The notes below the pieces were generated by a model. That model saw nothing but the letters and a program-made list of their open reading frames with translations, made no database searches and had not been told where the DNA came from. 64,000 bases of DNA from Catellatospora sp. TT07R-123 (GTDB taxonomy: Bacteria; Actinomycetota; Actinomycetes; Mycobacteriales; Micromonosporaceae): the NCBI RefSeq assembly GCF_018327705.1, contig NZ_BNEM01000002.1, positions 2,046,001-2,110,000 on the forward strand. Reading direction: 5' to 3'. Both the position numbers and the translations under genes were made by a program. Positions within the stretch are counted from its first letter, which is position 1. Every line of letters starts with the position of its first letter. Positions 27,659 to 37,256 of the stretch are shown here, one piece after another.

Positions 27659-28270
27659 TCACGAGATGTCGGAGACCTGCGCCCACGGCTTCTCCTGCCA
27701 CCACATCGTGTCGATGAGGAACTGGCGGCCCGTGTCGTAGAACTGCACCACCAGCCGGTTCGGCTCGGTCTGCGACACCGCCACCCGGTAGGTGCCGCGC
27801 GGCGTGGCCGAGACCAGGTGCACCGCCCCGGCGGCGATCCGGATCACCGCGTCGCCGCCGGCGGTGGCGAAGCTGCGCAGGTACGACACCGAGCCGTCCT
27901 TCTCCGGCACCACCTGCCACCCCTCCACCGTCGCGTACGGCGACGGCTTCGGGGACGCGGGCGGGTTGGGACGGCGGCTCGGCGACGGCCCCGACGACGG
28001 GGCGGACCCGACAGACGAGACGGAGGGCTGCGGTGACGGCGAACGCGACGGCGCCGGGGGCACGACAGGCGGCACGGCCGGACGTGACGGCTCCGCGGCC
28101 GGGGACCGTCCCGCCACCGACTCCAGGGACAGCGGCACCGGCTCCGGCACGGCGGCGGCCAGCACCGGGCGCAGCCCGATCCACACCACCGTCGCCGCCA
28201 CCGTCGTGGCGGCCGCCCAGCCGGACACGTACAGCGTCGCGCGCACTGCGACCGGCCACCGCGAACCCAT
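27659..28270 (-). CDS. Membrane-anchored protein with a Pro/Ser linker, unknown function
   Basis: 203 residues. One N-terminal membrane segment (about 10-38), a Pro/Ser-rich linker (SRSPSPQPSVSSVGSAPSSG and similar) from about 55 to 110, and a C-terminal globular part (VEGWQVVPEKDGSVSYL through MWWQEKPWAQVSDIS) outside. I do not recognise the domain. It is divergent from the response regulator at 28306, so the two may share control. Confidence 0.7.
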   Translation of the reverse strand: MGSRWPVAVRATLYVSGWAAATTVAATVVWIGLRPVLAAAVPEPVPLSLESVAGRSPAAEPSRPAVPPVVPPAPSRSPSPQPSVSSVGSAPSSGPSPSRRPNPPASPKPSPYATVEGWQVVPEKDGSVSYLRSFATAGGDAVIRIAAGAVHLVSATPRGTYRVAVSQTEPNRLVVQFYDTGRQFLIDTMWWQEKPWAQVSDIS

Positions 28271-28305
28271 CCCGCTATCTAACCGCTTCCGCTACGGTGC
28301 CCACC

Positions 28306-29001
28306 ATGCCCCTCGTACTCGTCGTGGAGGATGACCCCGCCATTCGCGACGCCCTCGGCAACGCCCTGACGGTCGCCGGATACGCCGTACTGACCGTCGG
28401 CACCGCGCTGCAGGGACTGCGCTCGCTCACCGGGGAGCACGGTGACCGCCCCGACCTGGTCATCCTCGACCTCGGCCTGCCCGATCTGGACGGCGCCGAC
28501 GCGCTGCGGATGATGCGCGCCGTCAGCAGCGTCCCCGTCATCGTCGCCACCGCCCGCCGCAGCGAGCACGACGCGATCCGCCTGCTCAACTCCGGCGCCG
28601 ACGACTACATGACCAAGCCGTTCTCCGCCGCGCACGTCACCGCCCGGGTGGCGGCGGTGCTGCGGCGCACCCAGCCGCGCTCCGAGACCCCGGACACGGT
28701 GGTGGAGATCGGGCCGCTGCGCCTGGACGAGCGCACCCGCACCGTCCTGCTGCACGGCACCCCGCTCACCCTGACCCGCAAGGAGTACGACGTGCTGGCC
28801 TACCTCGCCGCCCGGGTCGGGCGGGTGGTGACCCGGCGGGAGCTGTTCACCGAGGTGTGGCAGCAGCCGTTCGTCGGCGCCGACCAGACCCTCGACGTGC
28901 ACCTGTCCTGGCTGCGGCGCAAGCTCGGCGAGACCGCCGCGCAACCGCGGATGCTGCGTACGATCCGCGGCGTCGGTGTGATGCTGGTGCCCCCGTCGTG
29001 A
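28306..29001 (+). CDS. OmpR-family response regulator
   Basis: 231 residues. Receiver domain with VVEDD, phosphoacceptor D55 in LVILDLGLPD and K104 in YMTKPF; C-terminal winged helix with LTRKEYDVLAYLA, TLDVHLSWLRRKL and TIRGVGVML. It overlaps the sensor kinase gene by four bases (GTGA). The target genes are not shown by sequence; the neighbours are the divergent membrane protein and the secreted lectin-like gene. Confidence 0.95.
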   Translation: MPLVLVVEDDPAIRDALGNALTVAGYAVLTVGTALQGLRSLTGEHGDRPDLVILDLGLPDLDGADALRMMRAVSSVPVIVATARRSEHDAIRLLNSGADDYMTKPFSAAHVTARVAAVLRRTQPRSETPDTVVEIGPLRLDERTRTVLLHGTPLTLTRKEYDVLAYLAARVGRVVTRRELFTEVWQQPFVGADQTLDVHLSWLRRKLGETAAQPRMLRTIRGVGVMLVPPS

Positions 29002-30317
29002 GGGCGGTGCTGGCCCGCGGCACGCTCGCGGTGACCTCGATGGTGGCGCTGGCGTTCCTGGTGCCGCTGGCGCTGGTGACCAAGCAGATCGCCGCCGACC
29101 GGGCGCTGATCGACGCCCGGCAGCAGGCCGCCGCCGCGGTCACCGCGATGACCGTCGCCGCCGACCGGGCCGAACTGGCCCGCGCCGTCGCCGCGACCGT
29201 CGCGGGGCCGCAGCACCGGATGGCCGTCCACCTGCCCGACGGCGCCCCGCTGGGCGCCACCCACGCCCGGCCCGAGGACGTGTCGCTGGTCGCCGCGCGC
29301 GGCGGGGCGCTCACCACCGAGGTCGACGGCGGGGTGGTGCTGCTGCAACCCGCGGCGCTGGACGGCGGGCGCACCGCGGTGGTAGAGGTGTTCGTGCCCG
29401 CCGGTGACCTGACCCGCGGCGTGGCCACCGCCTGGTGGTCGATGGGGGTGCTCGCGACCCTGCTGGTCGCCGCGTCGGTGGTGCTCGCCGACCGGCTCGG
29501 CGCCCGCGTCGTGCGGGCCGCCCGCGAGCTGGCCACCGCCTCGCGCGCCATCGGCGCGGGCGATCTGACGGTGCGGGTGGAGCCCGCCGGCCCGCCCGAC
29601 CTGCTCGACGTCGGCGAGGCGTTCAACGCCATGGCCGACCGCCTCACCGCCGTCATCGACGACGAGCGCGAACGCGCCGCCGACCTCTCGCACCGGTTGC
29701 GCACCCCGCTGACCGCGCTGCGGCTGGACACCGACGCGCTGCCGCCCGGCCCGGCCAGCGACCGCATGCGCCAGGCCGTGGAGGCGCTGGACGCCGAGAT
29801 CGACGCCATCATCGCCAGCGCCCGCCGCACCGCCGCCGAGCGCGCGCTGGAGGAGACCGACCTGGTCGACGTGGTCGCCGACCGGCTCGCGTTCTGGGCG
29901 GTGCTCGCCGAGGACCACGGCCGCCCCTGGCAGGTCCACGGCGCCGACGGCCCGGTATGGCTGCCCGTCCCCCGCGCCGACGTCATCGGCGCCGTGGACG
30001 CCCTGGTCGGCAACATCTTCCGGCACACCCCGCAGGGCACCGGCTTCCGGCTGCGGGTCACCGGGCAGCAACTGGTCGTCGAGGACGCGGGCCCCGGGAT
30101 CGCCGACCCGGAGGCCGCCCTGCGGCGCGGGGTCAGCGGCGGCGGCTCCACCGGCCTCGGCCTGGACATCGTGTGCCGCGTGGCCCGCCAGGCGGGCGGC
30201 ACGGTCACCGTGGACCGGGGCGACCTCGGCGGGGCCCGCATCACGGTCTCCCTCGCCCCCACCACCCCCGCGCAGGCTCCGGCGCCCGCCAGGTTCCGGC
30301 GCGGCATGCCCGGCTGA
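28998..30317 (+). CDS. Sensor histidine kinase
   Basis: 439 residues. Two membrane segments (about 7-30 and 140-165) bracket a roughly 110-residue extracellular sensor rich in Ala; a HAMP linker follows (RAAREL through NAMADRL). H232 in DLSHRLRTPLTAL is the phosphorylation site. The ATPase domain has VGNIFRHT (N box), EDAGPGIADP and GGSTGLGLDIV. The sensor part gives no clue to the signal. Partner of the upstream regulator. Confidence 0.94.
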   Translation: MRAVLARGTLAVTSMVALAFLVPLALVTKQIAADRALIDARQQAAAAVTAMTVAADRAELARAVAATVAGPQHRMAVHLPDGAPLGATHARPEDVSLVAARGGALTTEVDGGVVLLQPAALDGGRTAVVEVFVPAGDLTRGVATAWWSMGVLATLLVAASVVLADRLGARVVRAARELATASRAIGAGDLTVRVEPAGPPDLLDVGEAFNAMADRLTAVIDDERERAADLSHRLRTPLTALRLDTDALPPGPASDRMRQAVEALDAEIDAIIASARRTAAERALEETDLVDVVADRLAFWAVLAEDHGRPWQVHGADGPVWLPVPRADVIGAVDALVGNIFRHTPQGTGFRLRVTGQQLVVEDAGPGIADPEAALRRGVSGGGSTGLGLDIVCRVARQAGGTVTVDRGDLGGARITVSLAPTTPAQAPAPARFRRGMPG

Positions 30318-30480
30318 ACCGTCCACAACAGATGGTTAGCAGCCCCTTTCACCTGGTCTGACATGCTTCGTTGTCGGCCGATCCGGCATGCCGCCCCGAC
30401 GTTCGGACGGATATTCAGACATCGAAATTTATAGTTTTATGAGGGAACCGTCAACCACGACGGATGCCTCAGGAGGAACT

Positions 30481-31224
30481 GTGCGAAGACTCCTCGCCGC
30501 GCTCAGCGCGCTGGCCGCCGCGGCCGTGCTGCTGACCGCCGCCCCGACGGCCGCGCTCGCCGGCGACCCGCTGTACCCGCCCAACCCGCATCTGTGGCTG
30601 CGCGCCGACATCGGCGCCCACCTGTCCGGCAACGTCGTCACGCAGTGGGACGACTACACCCCGAACGGCCACAACGCGACCATGACGGTCGCCGCCCGCC
30701 GGCCGACCTACGTGCTCAGCGCACTGGGCAACAACATGCCCGCGGTCCACTTCAACGGCAGCCAGTCGCTCAACCTGCTCAACCCGGCCAGCCCCACGCA
30801 GTTCTCCATCTTCGTGGTGGGTCGCAACAGCAACACGAGCCAGTCCATCAGCCCGATCATGGGGCCGAGCGGTCTCAACCCGAACAACCAGCTGCGCTGG
30901 GAGTACGGCAGCTCGGTGCTCACCGTCGGCACCGGCAACAGCTTCCCCGCGGTGTCCTCGCCGGTGGCCAACAGCTCGTGGCACGTGCTGGGCCTGCACT
31001 TCAACGGGTCCACGCTGAGCTTCTACCGCAACAGCACCTTCGTCTCCAGCGCGAACGTGAGCTCGTCCGGCCCGTGGGTGCTGTCCTCCATCGGCGCCTA
31101 CTACTCGTCCTACTTCCTCCAGGGCGACATCGCCGAGATCCTCATCTACGCGTACACCCTGAACGCCACCGAGCGCACCGACGTGCAGAACCTGCTGCGC
31201 GGCAAGTACGGCCTCCCGGCCTGA
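30481..31224 (+). CDS. Secreted LamG-like/concanavalin A-fold protein
   Basis: 247 residues from GTG 30481, five bases after AGGAGGA. Signal peptide of about 27 residues ending APTAALA. The mature part starts NPHLWLRADIGAHLSG and NVVTQWDDYTPNG, then has alternating beta strands (FSIFVVGRNSNT, WHVLGLHFNGSTLSFYRN) and ends GDIAEILIYAYTLNATERTD, the LamG/concanavalin A-like pattern seen in extracellular binding proteins. No catalytic residues are evident. The upstream 160 bases are AT-richer than the surroundings (GAAATTTATAGTTTTATGAG), suggesting a promoter. Confidence 0.83.
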   Translation: MRRLLAALSALAAAAVLLTAAPTAALAGDPLYPPNPHLWLRADIGAHLSGNVVTQWDDYTPNGHNATMTVAARRPTYVLSALGNNMPAVHFNGSQSLNLLNPASPTQFSIFVVGRNSNTSQSISPIMGPSGLNPNNQLRWEYGSSVLTVGTGNSFPAVSSPVANSSWHVLGLHFNGSTLSFYRNSTFVSSANVSSSGPWVLSSIGAYYSSYFLQGDIAEILIYAYTLNATERTDVQNLLRGKYGLPA

Positions 31225-31230
31225 CGAAAC

Positions 31231-31268
31231 GGTGCGGGGCCGGGCGATGATCCGCCCGGCCCCGCACC
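31231..31268. terminator. Bidirectional terminator hairpin
   Basis: 16-bp perfect GC stem (31231-31246 and 31253-31268), loop ATGATC, between the convergent lectin-like and GH3 genes. Confidence 0.8.
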
Positions 31269-31284
31269 GATGCGGTCCGACGGC

Positions 31285-32844
31285 TCAGCGGCCGTCGCCC
31301 GCCAGCAGTTCCGCCGCGGCCTGGCCGCACACCGCCGCCGCGCCGTACGTCGCCACGTGGGTCCCGCCCACCGGCTCCCCCGCCGGCACGCCCATCTCCA
31401 CCACGACCGTGTCGGGCCGGGCCGCGACCACGCCGTGCAGCAGGTCGGTCAGCCACGGGAAGCGGTGCGGGTCGCGGCACACGAGCACCGGGGTGCCGCC
31501 GTTGAGCCCGGACAGCACCTGCGCGACCGTGCTGTCCTCGCCGAGGCGGACCACCGTGGTGTCGGGGCGCAGCGCGCGCAGCGGCTCGCCGACCCCCCAC
31601 GGGGTGCTGGCCTCGATGGCGAGGTTGGTGGCGGTGGCGAACTCGACGACGTGCGCCGGTCCGGGCAGCGGCAGCCGCTGGGCGCCGGTGACGCGCAGGG
31701 CGCGGCGGGCGGCGTCGAGGCCGACGGCGGGCCGGTTGGCGGCGTCCCACTGCTGGGCGGCGGCGGCGCGGGCGGCCCGCAGCGCGGCGCTGTCGGCGGC
31801 GAACGCGGCGACCCGCTCGGCGGCCTCGACCAGGCGGGCCTCGGGCAGGTCGCCACTGACGACGGCGTCCACGATGGCGTTGCGCAGCAGCTCGACGGTG
31901 GCCTCGTCGGAGCGCTCGCCGCCGACGCAGATGGCGTCGGCGCCGCCCGCGATGGCGAGCACGGCGGCGCCGCCGAGGCCGTACCGCTCGGAGACCGAGG
32001 CCATCTCGATGCCGTCGGTGACGATGAGGCCGGTGAAACCGAGCTGCTCGCGGAGCAGTTCGACGAGCACGGCCGGGCTCATGGTGGCCGGGCGGTGCTG
32101 GTCGAGCGCGGGCACGAGCAGGTGCGCGGTCATGATGCTGCGCACGCCCGCCTCGATGGCGGCCCGGAACGGCGGCAGTTCGACCAGCCCGAGCCGGGCG
32201 GCGTCGACCTCGATGACCGGCAGCCCGTGGTGGGAGTCGACGCCGGTGTCGCCGTGGCCGGGGAAGTGCTTGGCACAGGCGGCCACGCCGGTGGATTGCA
32301 GCCCGCGCACCCAGGCGGCGGTGTGCCGGGCGACCAGGGCCGGGTCGGCGCCGAACGACCGTACACCGATGACGGGGTTGTTCGGGTTGTTGTTGACGTC
32401 GGCGGTGGGCGCGTAGTTCATGGTGATGCCCGCAGCAGCGAGCTGGGCGCCGATGTCGGCGGCGACGGACTCGGTCAGCGCCGGGTCGTCGACGGCGCCG
32501 AGCGCGTGGTTGCCGGGGCGGCGGCTGCCGGTCGCCACGTCGAGGCGGGTGACGTCACCGGACTCCTCGTCGACGGCGATGACCACGTCGGGGTTCTCGG
32601 CGACCAGGGCGGCCGTCAGCGCCGCGAGCTGCACCGGCTCGACGATGTTGCGGGAGAACAGGACGACGCCGCCGAGGCCGTCGTTGAGCCGGCGGCGCAG
32701 CCACTCGGGCGGGGTCGTCCCCACGAACCCGGGCTGCAGGACCGCGTCGGCAAGCCGGAAGAGGCCACGGTCGTGCAGCGGACGACGCGTCCCCGGCGCG
32801 GAGACGGCGGGCGCCGGGGACGTGCGGTGATCGGTCGTGGTCAT
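31285..32844 (-). CDS. GH3 beta-N-acetylhexosaminidase (NagZ-like)
   Basis: 519 residues from ATG 32844 behind a G-rich site. The TIM-barrel domain carries the GH3 NagZ signature KHFPGHGDTGVDSHHGLP near residue 190, whose His/Asp pair acts as acid-base in NagZ, and the nucleophile aspartate in IVTDGIEMASV near 275. A further C-terminal domain of about 180 residues makes it longer than E. coli NagZ, similar to two-domain versions in Gram-positives. It likely removes GlcNAc from muropeptides. No signal peptide is visible, so it is probably cytoplasmic. Confidence 0.9.
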   Translation of the reverse strand: MTTTDHRTSPAPAVSAPGTRRPLHDRGLFRLADAVLQPGFVGTTPPEWLRRRLNDGLGGVVLFSRNIVEPVQLAALTAALVAENPDVVIAVDEESGDVTRLDVATGSRRPGNHALGAVDDPALTESVAADIGAQLAAAGITMNYAPTADVNNNPNNPVIGVRSFGADPALVARHTAAWVRGLQSTGVAACAKHFPGHGDTGVDSHHGLPVIEVDAARLGLVELPPFRAAIEAGVRSIMTAHLLVPALDQHRPATMSPAVLVELLREQLGFTGLIVTDGIEMASVSERYGLGGAAVLAIAGGADAICVGGERSDEATVELLRNAIVDAVVSGDLPEARLVEAAERVAAFAADSAALRAARAAAAQQWDAANRPAVGLDAARRALRVTGAQRLPLPGPAHVVEFATATNLAIEASTPWGVGEPLRALRPDTTVVRLGEDSTVAQVLSGLNGGTPVLVCRDPHRFPWLTDLLHGVVAARPDTVVVEMGVPAGEPVGGTHVATYGAAAVCGQAAAELLAGDGR

Positions 32845-32901
32845 GCGCGTGCAGCCCCCCGGTTCGGGTATGGAGAGCCACAACACTATTACTAAAGTTT
32901 A

Positions 32902-34236
32902 CTAATTAAAAGTACCTTCCACCGCGGGGTGCAGATCGGCACTCGGTGGATTCCACTGTCCGGCGGCCGCCTCCACCTGATCGCCTGAGCGGATGTCCTT
33001 CACCGTGTCACCGGCCCCGTCCTGGCCGGGGAACCACACGTACGGGATGCCGCGCCGCTCGGCGAAGCGGATCTGCTTGCCGAACTTGGCCGCGTTCGGC
33101 GAGACCTCGGTGGCGATGCCGCGCGAGCGTAGCGCAGCCGCGATCCGGTCGGCCGCGCGCCGGTCCTCCTCGGCGGCCACCGCGACGACCACCACGGTGG
33201 GCACCGAGCGGCTGGCGGTCACCGCGTTCTCGCCGAACAGCGCGCCGAGCAGGCGGCTCACGCCGATCGACAGCCCGACGCCGGGGAACCGGTCGTTGCC
33301 GGAGGCGGCCAGGTTGTCGTAGCGGCCGCCCGAGCACAGCGAGCCGTAGCGCTCCAGCCCGGCCAGCTGCGTCTCGTACACGGTGCCGGTGTAGTAGTCC
33401 AGGCCGCGGGCGATCTTCAGCTCGGCCCGGCACAGGCCCGGCGAGTGCTCGTTGGCCGCCTCGACGACCATCGCGAGCTCGGCCAGGCCCTCGTCGAGCA
33501 GCGGGTCGGCGACGCCGAGCTTGCGGACCTCGTCGACGAAGGACGCGTCGTCGGTGGAGATCTCGGCCAGGGCCAGGCACAGCTTGGCCTGCGACTCGGC
33601 CACGCCGAGGGTGGCCAGCTCGGCGGTCACCCCGGCCGGGCCGATCTTGTCGAGCTTGTCCAGGACACGCATCACGGCCTCGGCGTCGGAGATCCCGGCG
33701 CCGGTGTAGAAGCCCTGGAGCACCTTGCGGTTGTTGACCAGGATGGTCGCCTTCGGCACCGGCAGGCCCGCCAGCGCGTCGCCGATGACCAGCGGCAGCT
33801 CGGCCTCGTAGTGCGCGGGCAGGGTGTCGCGGTCGACGATGTCGATGTCGGCCTGGACGAACTCGCGGTAGCGGCCCGCCGCCGGGCGCTCGCCGCGCCA
33901 CACCTTCTGGATCTGGTACCGGCGGAACGGGAAGTGCAGCTTGCCGGCGTTCTCCAGCACGAAGCGGGCGAACGGCACGGTGAGGTCGAAGTGCAGGCCG
34001 AGGCTGGCGTCGGAGGCGTCGTTCGGGTCGGCCTGGAGGCGGCGCAGCACGTACACCTCCTTGGAGGTCTCGCCCTTGCGCAGCAGCTGGTCCAGCGGCT
34101 CGACCGCCCGGGTCTCCAGCGAGGCGAAGCCGTACAGCTCGAAGGTGCGCTGGATGCGGTCGAGGAAGCGCTGCTCGACGATGCGCTGGGCGGGAAGCCA
34201 TTCGGGAAACCCGGACAGCGGCATGATCTTGCTCAT
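32902..34236 (-). CDS. hisS: Histidyl-tRNA synthetase
   Basis: 444 residues. Class II: DLTVPFARFV, YQIQKVWRGERPAAGRYREF (motif 2), the histidine-binding RGLDYYTGTVYE, GGRYDNLA, and motif 3 FPGVGLSIGVSRLLGAL, then the anticodon-binding domain (VAVAAEEDRRAADRIA). Ends TAG in an AT-rich pocket. First of the conserved hisS-PPIase-rel-apt block. Confidence 0.96.
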   Translation of the reverse strand: MSKIMPLSGFPEWLPAQRIVEQRFLDRIQRTFELYGFASLETRAVEPLDQLLRKGETSKEVYVLRRLQADPNDASDASLGLHFDLTVPFARFVLENAGKLHFPFRRYQIQKVWRGERPAAGRYREFVQADIDIVDRDTLPAHYEAELPLVIGDALAGLPVPKATILVNNRKVLQGFYTGAGISDAEAVMRVLDKLDKIGPAGVTAELATLGVAESQAKLCLALAEISTDDASFVDEVRKLGVADPLLDEGLAELAMVVEAANEHSPGLCRAELKIARGLDYYTGTVYETQLAGLERYGSLCSGGRYDNLAASGNDRFPGVGLSIGVSRLLGALFGENAVTASRSVPTVVVVAVAAEEDRRAADRIAAALRSRGIATEVSPNAAKFGKQIRFAERRGIPYVWFPGQDGAGDTVKDIRSGDQVEAAAGQWNPPSADLHPAVEGTFN

Positions 34237-34306
34237 GGGATGTGCTCCTGGAAGCTGAGGAATGAAGTCTCGGTGGGACCGCCGGCGGGGCCGGGCGGTC
34301 GCCGGG

Positions 34307-34996
34307 TCACAGGCCGCGACGGGGTCCGGGCGTGCCCAGACCGCGCAGCCAAGGGTTGTGCGCGCGCTCGCGGCCGATCGTGGTGGAAGGGCCGTGGCCG
34401 GGCAGCACGACGGTCTCGTCGGCCAGCGTCAGCACCTTGTCGCGCAGGCTCGCCGCCATCAGCGCGTCGCTGCCGCCCGGCAGGTCGGTGCGGCCGATGC
34501 CGTCGCGGAACAGCACGTCACCCGAGAAGCAGGTGGCTTCGCCGTCCGCGCCGGGCAGCCGGAACATCACCGACCCGCCGGTATGGCCCGGCGCATGGTC
34601 GACGGTGATCTCCAGCCCCGCCAGCGACAGGACGGCGCCGTCCTTGAGCTCGGCGACGTCGTCGGGCTCGGCGTAGGGCAGCCGCCCGCCGAACATCGCG
34701 GTCAGATCCACCGACAGCGCCTTGGCCGGATCGGCCAGCAGCTCGCGGTCGTCGGGGTGGATCCACGCGGTGATCCCGCGCGCGCCGCACACGGGCGCGA
34801 CGGAGAACGTGTGGTCGAGGTGGCCGTGGGTGAGCATCACCGCGGCGGGCCGGAGCCGGTGCTGGGCCAGGACCTCGTCGAGCCGGTCGACCACACCGAT
34901 ACCGGGGTCGATCACGACGCAATGCTCGCCGGCGGCGGGGGCGACCACGTAGCAGTTGGTCCCGAACGCCTGTGCCGGAAAGCCCACGACAAGCAC
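34307..34996 (-). CDS. Metallo-beta-lactamase-fold hydrolase (glyoxalase II-like)
   Basis: 229 residues from GTG 34996 (VLVVGFPAQAFGTNCYVV), matching the start of family members; an in-frame start at 35020 lacks support. The metal-binding HGHLDHTFS, then PGHTGGSV, FSGDVLF and the C-terminal LPGHGPST give the full set of histidine and aspartate ligands. Conserved between hisS and the cyclophilin gene in actinobacteria. The substrate (hydroxyacylglutathione, mycothiol thioester or other) is not indicated. Confidence 0.9.
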   Translation of the reverse strand: MLVVGFPAQAFGTNCYVVAPAAGEHCVVIDPGIGVVDRLDEVLAQHRLRPAAVMLTHGHLDHTFSVAPVCGARGITAWIHPDDRELLADPAKALSVDLTAMFGGRLPYAEPDDVAELKDGAVLSLAGLEITVDHAPGHTGGSVMFRLPGADGEATCFSGDVLFRDGIGRTDLPGGSDALMAASLRDKVLTLADETVVLPGHGPSTTIGRERAHNPWLRGLGTPGPRRGL

Positions 34997-35308
34997 GACG
35001 ACAATCCCCCTCTTCTCCACTGGTAGGCCCAGCGTAGTGCGCGCGCCGGCACGCCACGGTCCCGGACACCCGGGCGGGCGGCGCGCGGCTGCTCACGCCA
35101 TGGAGATGATGATCGGTCATGTTCGGCGGATGCGCATAACCGTTTCACAGGGTTTACCCGTACACTCGCTCGGACGTGTGGCGCGGCCCACGCGCATCGT
35201 TGCGGCCCAGGCCCGACGGCGCGTGATACCGACACACCACCCCTAACGTGATAAAGGTGACACGGCAGCTTTCGGCTGGCCGCGGTCAACGGTGACAGGA
35301 GGAGTCGG
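34997..35308. other. 312-bp divergent promoter region
   Basis: Between the MBL gene and the cyclophilin cluster, which point away from each other. It must hold both promoters, but I cannot place a consensus site with confidence. A good ribosome site (AGGAGGAG) ends it. No gene seen. Confidence 0.5.
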
Positions 35309-36262
35309 GTGGCTTCGAGCAATACCCGGCAGCGCAAGCTGGCCCGTGCCAAGGTCGACCGGCAGCTCGCCCGCCGGGCCGAGAGCACGCGCCGCTCGCG
35401 CCAGCTCAAGGCAGTGTTCGGCGGTCTGCTCGCGATCGTGGTGATCGCGGTTCTCGGCATGTGGGGCTACGGGGTCTTCGACCCCAAGCCCGTCGAGACC
35501 CCGGTCGCCGACACGTGCAGCTGGAACAAGCTGGACACTGCGGCCAACACGCAGCTCAACGACGTCGGGCTGCCGGCCGCCAACGGGATGGCCACCTCGG
35601 GCACCTCCGCGATGACCATCGCCTTCGGCACGGGCAACGTGGTCGCCAAGCTCGACCGGACCGCCGCGCCCTGCGCCGCGGCGAGCCTGAAGTACCTGGC
35701 CGACAGCGGCTACTTCAACGCCACCAAGTGCCACGAGATCACCCGTGGCGCCGAGCAGTACGCCCTGCGCTGCGGCGACAAGTCGCAGTCGGGCAACGGC
35801 GGCGCCGCGTACGGCTGGTACCCGGAGAACCAGCCCGAGGCCGCGCCGGCGGCCACGCCGTCCGCGACCCCGGCGGCCACGCCGTCCGCGGCTCCGTCGG
35901 CCAGCGCCTCGGCGTCGGCGAGCCCGGCGGCCGGGACGGTGCGCTACAAGGCCGGCACCATCGCGATGCAGCCGACCCTCACCGGCAGCCAGTTCCTGAT
36001 CTTCTACCAGGACTCGGTGACCACCGAGAACTACTCGATCGTCGGCGAGGTCATCGACGGCCTCGACGTGGTCAAGAACATCGCCGAGCAGGGCGCGATC
36101 GACAACGGCAACGGGTCGAAGACCAAGCCGAAGAAGGACGTCGCCATCACCACGCTGACCGTGGTCGACAGCACCGCGCCGTCGGACGCCCCCTCGCCGC
36201 TGCCGTCGGCCAGCGCCGCCGGCAGCCCCAAGCCCACCACGTCGGCTTCCGCCGCCAGTTGA
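35309..36262 (+). CDS. Membrane-anchored cyclophilin-like protein, copy 1 (degenerate)
   Basis: 317 residues from GTG 35309, after AGGAGGAG. Basic cytoplasmic N-terminus, one membrane segment (about 35-53), then an extracellular cyclophilin-like domain. The catalytic arginine seen as CHR in the next two genes is replaced (KCHEIT, E143), LQCGDP has become LRCGDK, and an Ala/Pro/Ser-rich insert (repeats of ATPSATPAATPSAAPS type) replaces the ENLP loop. FFIVYDTSQL has drifted to FLIFYQDSVT. It is therefore probably a non-catalytic binder. It also has a Ser/Pro/Ala tail. First of three tandem paralogues. Confidence 0.86.
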   Translation: MASSNTRQRKLARAKVDRQLARRAESTRRSRQLKAVFGGLLAIVVIAVLGMWGYGVFDPKPVETPVADTCSWNKLDTAANTQLNDVGLPAANGMATSGTSAMTIAFGTGNVVAKLDRTAAPCAAASLKYLADSGYFNATKCHEITRGAEQYALRCGDKSQSGNGGAAYGWYPENQPEAAPAATPSATPAATPSAAPSASASASASPAAGTVRYKAGTIAMQPTLTGSQFLIFYQDSVTTENYSIVGEVIDGLDVVKNIAEQGAIDNGNGSKTKPKKDVAITTLTVVDSTAPSDAPSPLPSASAAGSPKPTTSASAAS

Positions 36263-36289
36263 TCAGCATTTAGCCAGGAGGACAGACGC

Positions 36290-37117
36290 GTGAGTTCCAC
36301 TATCCAGCGCCAGCGTGCCGCGGCTCGCGCCCGGCTCGAGCGCCAGATGGGCGAGCGCCTGGAGGATGCGCGCAAGCGCAAGCAGCGCAACGCCGTCATC
36401 GGTGCCGGGGTGGCCCTGCTGCTCGTCGTCGGCGGCGTCGTGTGGGCGGTGTCGGCCATGTCGGGCGACGACAAGGGCAGCACCAACACCGCGGCGCCCG
36501 CCCCGTCGGCCGTGGCCCAGCAGTGCGCCTGGACGGCGGAGGACAAGGCGGCGAACCCGAACCTGAAGGACGTCGGCACGCCGCCCACCACCGGCATCGC
36601 CGACAAGGGCACCCAGAAGATGACCATCACCCTGAACACGGGGACGGTCGAGGTCGAGGTGGCCACCGCCAAGGCGCCCTGCACCGCGACGAGCATGACG
36701 TACCTGGCGTCGAAGAAGTTCTTCGACAACACCAAGTGCCACCGCCTCACCACCGAGGGCATCAAGGTGCTCCAGTGCGGTGACCCGAGCGCCAGCGGCA
36801 GCGGCGGCCCGACGTACAAGTTCGCCGAGGAGAACCTGCCGAACGTCACCGACCCGACGACGGCGTACCCGCCCGGCACCATCGCGATGGCCAACACCGG
36901 CCAGCCGGGCAGCACCGGCAGCCAGTTCTTCATCGTGTACGACACCAGCCAGCTCGGCCCGAACTACACCGTGCTCGGCAAGGTCACCAAGGGCCTCGAC
37001 GTGATCCAGAAGATCGGTGCCGCCGGTGCCGTCAAGGACGGCAAGGCCGCCAACGACGGCGCTCCGAAGAAGGACGTCATCATCACCTCGCTGACGGTCA
37101 CGCCGGCCGCGAGCTGA
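36290..37117 (+). CDS. Membrane-anchored peptidyl-prolyl isomerase, copy 2
   Basis: 275 residues, 27 bases after copy 1. Basic N-terminus, one membrane segment (about 37-56), then a cyclophilin domain with the actinobacterial cysteine-rich active-site form KCHRLTT (R152), VLQCGDPS, GGPTYKFAEENLP, GTIAMANTG and SQFFIVYDTSQLGPNYTVLG. It looks catalytically competent and should work outside the membrane on exported proteins. This corresponds to the single cyclophilin found between hisS and rel in other actinobacteria. Confidence 0.92.
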   Translation: MSSTIQRQRAAARARLERQMGERLEDARKRKQRNAVIGAGVALLLVVGGVVWAVSAMSGDDKGSTNTAAPAPSAVAQQCAWTAEDKAANPNLKDVGTPPTTGIADKGTQKMTITLNTGTVEVEVATAKAPCTATSMTYLASKKFFDNTKCHRLTTEGIKVLQCGDPSASGSGGPTYKFAEENLPNVTDPTTAYPPGTIAMANTGQPGSTGSQFFIVYDTSQLGPNYTVLGKVTKGLDVIQKIGAAGAVKDGKAANDGAPKKDVIITSLTVTPAAS

Positions 37118-37139
37118 TCCACGCAGGACACCTCAGGTG

Positions 37140-37167
37140 AGGGGCGGGCCCGGTCGGGCCCGCCCCT
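37140..37167 (+). terminator. Hairpin between cyclophilin copies 2 and 3
   Basis: 12-bp perfect GC stem (37140-37151 and 37156-37167, loop GGTC), followed by CCTTGTATT. Suggests copy 3 has its own transcript. Confidence 0.75.
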
Positions 37168-37256
37168 CCTTGTATTCCGGAATGGACGCCCGCCGCACGG
37201 GCGCGGAGTCGCGGCACCGCGCTAGGCTGCGGTCCCCCGCTGTTACAGGAGATGAC